A DNA stretch of 64,000 nucleotides from Streptomyces sp. TSRI0107 (lineage in GTDB: Bacteria > Actinomycetota > Actinomycetes > Streptomycetales > Streptomycetaceae), in the NCBI RefSeq assembly GCF_001905845.1, contig NZ_LIVZ01000014.1, positions 62,001-126,000 on the forward strand, written 5' to 3'. Below the pieces are notes generated by a model. That model saw nothing but the letters and a program-made list of their open reading frames with translations. It had not been told where the DNA came from and did no database searches. Numbering within the stretch: position 1 is the stretch's first letter; every line of letters begins with the position of its first letter. Both the position numbers and the translations under genes were made by a program. Below, in pieces: positions 60,023 through 64,000 of this stretch.

Positions 60023-60931
60023 ATGATCGCCATACGGTTCGACCGCTTCGGCGGTCCCGAAGTCCTCACGCCCGTCGAAGTCGCCGCCCCGGAACCCGGT
60101 CCCGACGAGCTGCTCGTCACCGTCGAGGCGGCCGGGGTGAACTTCGCCGACATCCACCAGGCGGACGGCTCCTACCTGGACCCCGGCCAGCTGCCCCACA
60201 TCCCCGGCAGCGAGGTCGTGGGACGCACCGACGACGGCCGCCGGGTGCTGGCGAAGGTCTCCCACGGCTACGCGGAGCAGGCGGTGGCCAAGGCGTCCGC
60301 GGTCGTGGACATCCCCGAGGACCTGGACGCCGGGGCGGCGCTCGCGCTGCTGGTGCAGGGGCTGACGGCCTGGCATCTGCTGCGCACCGCCGCCCGCCTG
60401 GGCACCGGCGAGACCGTCGTCGTGCACTCCGCGGCGGGCGGTGTCGGAAGCCTCGCCGTACAGCTGGCCCGGGAGTTCGGCGCCGGGCGGGTGTGGGCGC
60501 AGGCCTCCACGCCCGAGAAGCGGCGACTCGCCCTGGACCTCGGCGCGGACGCCGCCGTGGACTACCCGCTGCCGGAGCGGGCGGAGGTCATCCTCGACGC
60601 CGTCGGCGGTGAACTCTTCGACCACGCCCTGGACTCGCTGGCCTCCGGCGGCCGGCTCGTCACCTACGGCAACTCCGCGCGCACCGGCTTCACCCCCCTT
60701 GACCCGGCCCGGCTCAGCCGGCTCAACGCCGCCGTCGTCGGCTTCTGGCTGCGCCCCACCCTCGCCGCGCCCGGCGCGTTCGCCGGCCCGCTGAAGGAAC
60801 TGCTGTCGCTGACCGCGCAGGGCAGGCTCAAGCCGGTGGTGCACCCGGCGTACCCGCTCACCGAGGCCCGCCGCGCCCACGAGGACCTGCTGGCCCGGCG
60901 CACGACCGGCAAGGTGGTCCTGCACCCCTGA
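60023..60931 (+). CDS. Quinone-oxidoreductase-like MDR protein
   Basis: A 302-residue zinc-free medium-chain reductase: MIAIRFDRFGGPEVLTPVEV, VNFADIHQADGSYLDPGQLP, HSAAGGVGSLAVQLAREFG (NADP site) and ARRAHEDLLARRTTGKVVLH. It would reduce quinones or enones with NADPH. It lies in the same direction as the TetR gene, 33 bases after it, and 41 bases before the SDR gene. Reduction of a butenolide double bond in signal synthesis is possible by position. Confidence 0.88.
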   Translation: MIAIRFDRFGGPEVLTPVEVAAPEPGPDELLVTVEAAGVNFADIHQADGSYLDPGQLPHIPGSEVVGRTDDGRRVLAKVSHGYAEQAVAKASAVVDIPEDLDAGAALALLVQGLTAWHLLRTAARLGTGETVVVHSAAGGVGSLAVQLAREFGAGRVWAQASTPEKRRLALDLGADAAVDYPLPERAEVILDAVGGELFDHALDSLASGGRLVTYGNSARTGFTPLDPARLSRLNAAVVGFWLRPTLAAPGAFAGPLKELLSLTAQGRLKPVVHPAYPLTEARRAHEDLLARRTTGKVVLHP

Positions 60932-60972
60932 ACGTGGTGCCGGGACCTGGACCGAACGGGGTAGCCTCCAGC

Positions 60973-61737
60973 ATGACCAGTGATCTTCTCGCCGGGAAAG
61001 TCGTCCTCGTCACCGGGGCGAGCAGCGGCATAGGCGCCGCCGCGGCCAAGGTGTTCTGCCAGGAGGGCGCGACGGTGGTGCTCGCCGCGCGCCGCGAGGA
61101 CCGGCTGGCCGCGCTGACCGAGGAACTGCGGGCGAAGGGGGCCGAGGCCGCGCACGTGGTGTGCGACGTCTCCGTCGCCGAGGACGCCGCGCGGGCCGTG
61201 GAGTTCGCCGTCGCGGAGTACGGACGGCTGGACGGGGCCTTCAACAACGCCGGTGTCGGCGGCGACCGCACACCGCTGCACCTGATGTCGGACGACGTCT
61301 ACGACACCGTCATGGACGTCAACGTCCGCGGCGTGTGGAACTGTCTGCGGTACGAGATCGCCGCCATGCTGAAGGGCGGCGGGGGCGCCGTCGTCAACAA
61401 CAGCAGCGTGGCCGGGCTGGTGGCGATCCCCGCCGCCGCGCCCTACATAGCCGCCAAGCACGCGGTGGTCGGGCTGACCAGGGCGGCGGCCGACGAGTAC
61501 GCACAGCAGGGGATCAGGGTGAACGCCGTCGCCCCGGGCACGACCCGAAGCGAGATCACCGAGGACTGGTTCCGGCGCAACCCGGGCCTGGAGCAGACGG
61601 TCAACGCGATGACCCCGCAGGGCCGTACCGCCGAGCCGGAGGAGATCGCCGCCGCCGCGGCCTGGCTGCTGAGCGACCGCTGCCCGTTCCTGACCGGGAC
61701 GGTGCTGCCCGTCGACGGCGGTTTCGTCAACCAGTGA
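60973..61737 (+). CDS. Short-chain dehydrogenase/reductase
   Basis: A 254-residue classical SDR with cofactor motif VTGASSGIGAAAAKVF, NNAGVGG, catalytic Ser in NNSSVAG, YIAAKHA (Tyr and Lys) and PGTTRSEI. ATG at 60973 gives the family start. In GBL clusters an SDR (ScbB/BarS type) reduces the 6-keto group of the butanolide; this gene lies next to the receptor gene and could do so. A general alcohol dehydrogenase role is equally consistent with the sequence. Confidence 0.88.
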   Translation: MTSDLLAGKVVLVTGASSGIGAAAAKVFCQEGATVVLAARREDRLAALTEELRAKGAEAAHVVCDVSVAEDAARAVEFAVAEYGRLDGAFNNAGVGGDRTPLHLMSDDVYDTVMDVNVRGVWNCLRYEIAAMLKGGGGAVVNNSSVAGLVAIPAAAPYIAAKHAVVGLTRAAADEYAQQGIRVNAVAPGTTRSEITEDWFRRNPGLEQTVNAMTPQGRTAEPEEIAAAAAWLLSDRCPFLTGTVLPVDGGFVNQ

Positions 61738-61820
61738 CAATCACGGCGGACGCGGAGCCGGAGGCGTCACGGTCTCCCGCTCCGCGTCCCTCGTACGGGC
61801 CCCGGAGGCGGGCCTTGGTA

Positions 61821-61842
61821 ACATACCGAGCCTTCGGTAGTT
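61821..61842 (+). promoter_or_regulatory. Autoregulatory element (ARE) of the GBL receptor
   Basis: ACATACCGAGC matches the complement of the recalled ArpA half-site at 10 of 11 positions and is followed by CTTCGGTAGTT. The core TACCGA-GCCT-TCGGTA is a perfect 6-bp inverted repeat. It lies just upstream of TTGACC (61849-61854), a possible -35, and 74 bases before the receptor start. Confidence 0.75.
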
Positions 61843-61915
61843 TAATCATTGACCTATCAGTGTTCCGGGACGGCGGTGCCGGCCGGGGCGCTGGGGAGAG
61901 TGTGGGGGCGGCCGA

Positions 61916-62554
61916 GTGGCGCGGCAGGAGCGTGCGATCCGCACGCGTGAGTCCATTCTGGAGGCCATGGCGAGCCTCTTCATCGAGGTCGGGTACGAGG
62001 CGGCCACCATCGCGGCGCTGGTCGAGCGGACCGGACTGACCCGGGGCGCCCTGTACTTCCACTTCCCGACCAAGGAAGCCATGGCGCACGGCGTGCTCGC
62101 CCGCGCGGTGACTCGCGAGGGGATCCTCCCGCAGACGTACAAGCTCCAGGAATGGGTCGACCTCGGGCTCCTCCTCGCCCACCGGCTGCCCCGGGAGCCG
62201 ATGCTGCGCGCCGCCGTCCAGCTGTCCGTCGACCCCAAGGCGCGCAGCCTGTTCGGCACCCGCTGGCCGGACTGGATCGACGTCGGCCAGGACCTGCTCG
62301 AGGAGGCCAAGGAACGCGGCGAGCTCCAGCCGCACGCCGTGCCCGCGGAGATCGCCCGGCTGACCGTCGGCGCCTGGACCGGGGTGCAGCTGGTGACCGA
62401 GGCGCTGCCGGACGGACTCGGGCTCTCCGAGGAGATCGCGCGGCTGTACCAGCTGATCCTGCCCAACGTGGCCAGCATCGGCGTCCTCGCCAAACTGGAC
62501 ACCTCCCCCTACCGCGGGGCGCGGCTGCTCGAGGCGGAGGAGCGCTCCGCGTGA
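61916..62554 (+). CDS. ArpA/ScbR-like gamma-butyrolactone receptor
   Basis: A 212-residue TetR-type repressor of the GBL receptor group. It begins MARQERAIRTRESILEAMAS, has ALYFHFPTKEAMAHGV in the helix-turn-helix end, LQEWVDLGLLLAHRLPREPM and QDLLEEAKERGELQPHAVPA. The Trp conserved in true ligand-binding receptors appears to be Trp120 (RWPDW). Binding of a GBL would release DNA. The GTG start has GGGGG upstream. The strong ARE before it indicates autoregulation. Confidence 0.87.
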   Translation: MARQERAIRTRESILEAMASLFIEVGYEAATIAALVERTGLTRGALYFHFPTKEAMAHGVLARAVTREGILPQTYKLQEWVDLGLLLAHRLPREPMLRAAVQLSVDPKARSLFGTRWPDWIDVGQDLLEEAKERGELQPHAVPAEIARLTVGAWTGVQLVTEALPDGLGLSEEIARLYQLILPNVASIGVLAKLDTSPYRGARLLEAEERSA

Positions 62555-62636
62555 ACTCCCTTGACTCGAAGCGCACTTCAGGCTGAAGGCTCCCGTGCGT
62601 GCCCCGGCCCGCGGGCACGGACGGGAAGGACCACCA

Positions 62637-63191
62637 TGCAGTACCGCACGCTCGGCACGGACCCGGCGCGCCGCCGCGAGGTCGGCGTCCTCGCACCGGA
62701 CACCTCGACAACCCCGAGGGACTGTCCGCGAAGGTGATACGGCAGGCGGCCGAGCGCAGCAGGATGGGGGTACCGCCCGCGCGGGCGTAGCCGAGCGTGG
62801 GGGAGGCTCGGGGTGGAGCGTCTCGACCTGCTGTACGCGCACACCTGGTGACGGTCGCGCCGGTCTCCCGGGCCACTTCGCGCAGCACCGCCAGCCGGGC
62901 CGGGGTGCCGGGGTGTTCGTAGTCCGGGGGGCAGCGGTTTGTCCTCGCGGACGTAGGCGCCCGCCGGCAGCGGCGAGTAGGCGACCAGGGTGAGGCCGGG
63001 CTCCGCCCGCAGGTAGCCGAGGAGTTCGGGGCCCGCGTGGCCGAGGCTGCCGTCGGCGAACTGGACGGTCGGTACGTCGAAGCGGGGGCGCAGCAGGCTG
63101 TGCTGGCGTCGCCCGGCTCGAGGAGAACCTCGCCGCCGTAGACCTTGAGCTGACGCCGGATCAGCGGGTCCGGCTGGACGCCGCGCACTGA
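62637..63191 (+). pseudogene. Aldo/keto reductase pseudogene with insertion and inversion
   Basis: The N-terminus MQYRTLGTDPARRREVGVL (62637) is followed, in another frame, by HLDNPEGLSAKVIRQAAERS; about 45 residues between them are deleted. A 40-base element interrupts RLGVERLDLLYAHTW. The next part, RPRFDVPTVQFADGSLGHAG through LTLVAYSPLPAGAYVREDKP and RLAVLREVARETGATVT, is on the minus strand (about 63105 down to 62852) with one extra C frameshifting it. The C-terminus RLEENLAAVDLELTPDQ (63114-63191) is again on the plus strand. The gene is dead. Confidence 0.8.
62764..62803. mobile_element. 40-bp miniature element with 3-bp target duplication
   Basis: The element begins ATGGGGGTACC and ends GCGTGGGGG, and is flanked by AGG on both sides (62761-62763 and 62804-62806). 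Removing it and one AGG restores the reading AERS-RLGVERLDLLYAHTW in one frame. It belongs to the same family as the repeat at 31821-31862. Confidence 0.7.
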
Positions 63192-63280
63192 GCCGGGTGG
63201 GCCCCGTTGTGACAGGCCTGTGACCGGAGGTGTGGCTTCCGCCACGGACGCGGCGCGTCCGGCCCGGTGATGATCGCCGG

Positions 63281-64000
63281 ATGCGTACCGCCCTCCCGGC
63301 CCTGCTCGCCGGTGCCGCCCTGCTGCTGACCGCGTGCGGCACCGAGACCGCCGGCACGCCCGGCACCGCGGCATCGGGGCCCGCGTCGGCGCGCCCCTCG
63401 GCGTCGGCGCCGCCCGGCGACCCCGACGACCTGGAGCGGGACGGCGTACGGATCACCGCGCTGACCCCGTCGTCGCCGGACGGGTCCGGGCGGCCGGTCA
63501 CGGCCGCGTACGAGGTCACCAACGAGCACTCCGAAGCGGTGACCTACACGGTCACCTTCACCTTCGCGGACGAGGGCGGCAGGGGGCTCGCGAACGTCGA
63601 GGAGACCGTGCGGGACGTGGGTCCGGGACGGACGGTGCGAGGGACCGTCGCCGGGGACGGCATGGCCCGCAGCGCCACCCGCGCGGTCCTCACCGAGGTC
63701 CTGCGGGTCCCTGCCGACGAGGCGCCCGCCGCGTCCGGCGCCTGTCCGCCCTCCGGGATCCGGGTCACCGCGGACGAGGGGGACGCCGCCATGGGACTGC
63801 GGGTCGTCGGGCTGTCCCTGGAGAACTGCGGCACCCGCGTCCGGCACGTCGACGGGTATCCCGGGATCGCCCTGCTCGACGCCGACTGGCAGCCGGTCAC
63901 CGGCGTGGACGTGCTGCGCGGCAGCGGCGGCATCGCCACCGTGACCGGCTTCGACGATCCGCCCGGGCCGGTCGCCCTCGCCCCCGGCGAGCGCGTGACC
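63281..64000 (+). CDS. DUF4232-like secreted lipoprotein (3' end outside window)
   Basis: The open frame runs 240 codons to the window edge. The signal peptide MRTALPALLAGAALLLTACG ends in lipobox LLTAC (Cys19). A Pro/Ser/Ala linker follows, then an FxLyD-like region (TAAYEVTNEHSEAVTYTVTF) and a region resembling DUF4232 (GLRVVGLSLENCGTRVRHVD, YPGIALLDADWQPV). It would be anchored outside the membrane; its function is unknown. The C-terminus is missing because the window ends. Confidence 0.8.
   Translation, partial: MRTALPALLAGAALLLTACGTETAGTPGTAASGPASARPSASAPPGDPDDLERDGVRITALTPSSPDGSGRPVTAAYEVTNEHSEAVTYTVTFTFADEGGRGLANVEETVRDVGPGRTVRGTVAGDGMARSATRAVLTEVLRVPADEAPAASGACPPSGIRVTADEGDAAMGLRVVGLSLENCGTRVRHVDGYPGIALLDADWQPVTGVDVLRGSGGIATVTGFDDPPGPVALAPGERVT

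Overview
This is chromosomal DNA from a Streptomyces-type actinomycete. The evidence is very high G+C with G/C-rich third codon positions, frequent GTG and TTG starts, many overlapping start/stop pairs, a conservon (cvnABCD), a SARP regulator, a DUF574 methyltransferase pair, a split FluG-like pair and a gamma-butyrolactone (GBL) signalling locus. The species cannot be named from the sequence alone. There is no plasmid or phage backbone, CRISPR array or rRNA.

Layout. 1-6 kb: manA (minus strand, running off the left edge), then the conservon cvnA-cvnB-cvnC-cvnD with a GAF protein. 6.3-14 kb: threonine catabolism (tdh, kbl) with a LysR gene, a B12-type radical SAM protein, an XRE-cupin regulator whose start codon lies in a long palindrome, a GNAT, a YjbR protein and an MFS exporter. 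14 kb: tRNA-Pro(GGG) copy 1, its terminator and a LysE remnant. 14.5-19 kb: a SARP-ATPase regulator facing an NADP oxidoreductase across three 11-bp-spaced repeats, a His/Met-rich membrane protein and an ECF sigma factor. 18.9-23.2 kb (minus): methyltransferase, glutamine synthetase-like ligase, FluG-type amidohydrolase, NUDIX and thioredoxin-like ferredoxin, probably one operon. 23.4-30.4 kb: HAD, Dyp peroxidase, Ser/Thr kinase, second DUF574 methyltransferase, HhH protein, DUF3140, Dps, monoglyceride lipase-like hydrolase. 30.5-34.4 kb: thiolase, acyl-CoA ligase, TauE permease.

34.4-42.8 kb is a complete alpha-galactoside use operon (GH36 alpha-galactosidase, ABC binding lipoprotein, two permeases, GH13 alpha-glucosidase) opposite a ROK repressor, with two matching 17-bp boxes 84 bp apart between them. 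42.8-54.9 kb: HAD, a MarR/thioesterase pair around a perfect palindrome, lipoproteins, a response regulator-kinase-lipoprotein operon, cell-wall genes (FemX, MurJ, L,D-transpeptidase), cobF and a DUF309 gene.

55-62.6 kb is the most interesting part. After a second, identical tRNA-Pro(GGG) come a transposase-like gene that has lost catalytic residues, a divergent AfsA/ScbA-like butenolide synthase gene, an MFS exporter and TetR regulator sharing three tandem palindromic operators, a quinone-oxidoreductase-like gene, an SDR, and an ArpA/ScbR-like receptor gene preceded by a strong autoregulatory-element match. Together these look like a rearranged GBL quorum-sensing locus with its own exporter and a domesticated transposase. 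Downstream is an aldo/keto reductase pseudogene broken by a 40-bp miniature element with a 3-bp target duplication and by an internal inversion. A DUF4232-like lipoprotein gene runs off the right edge.
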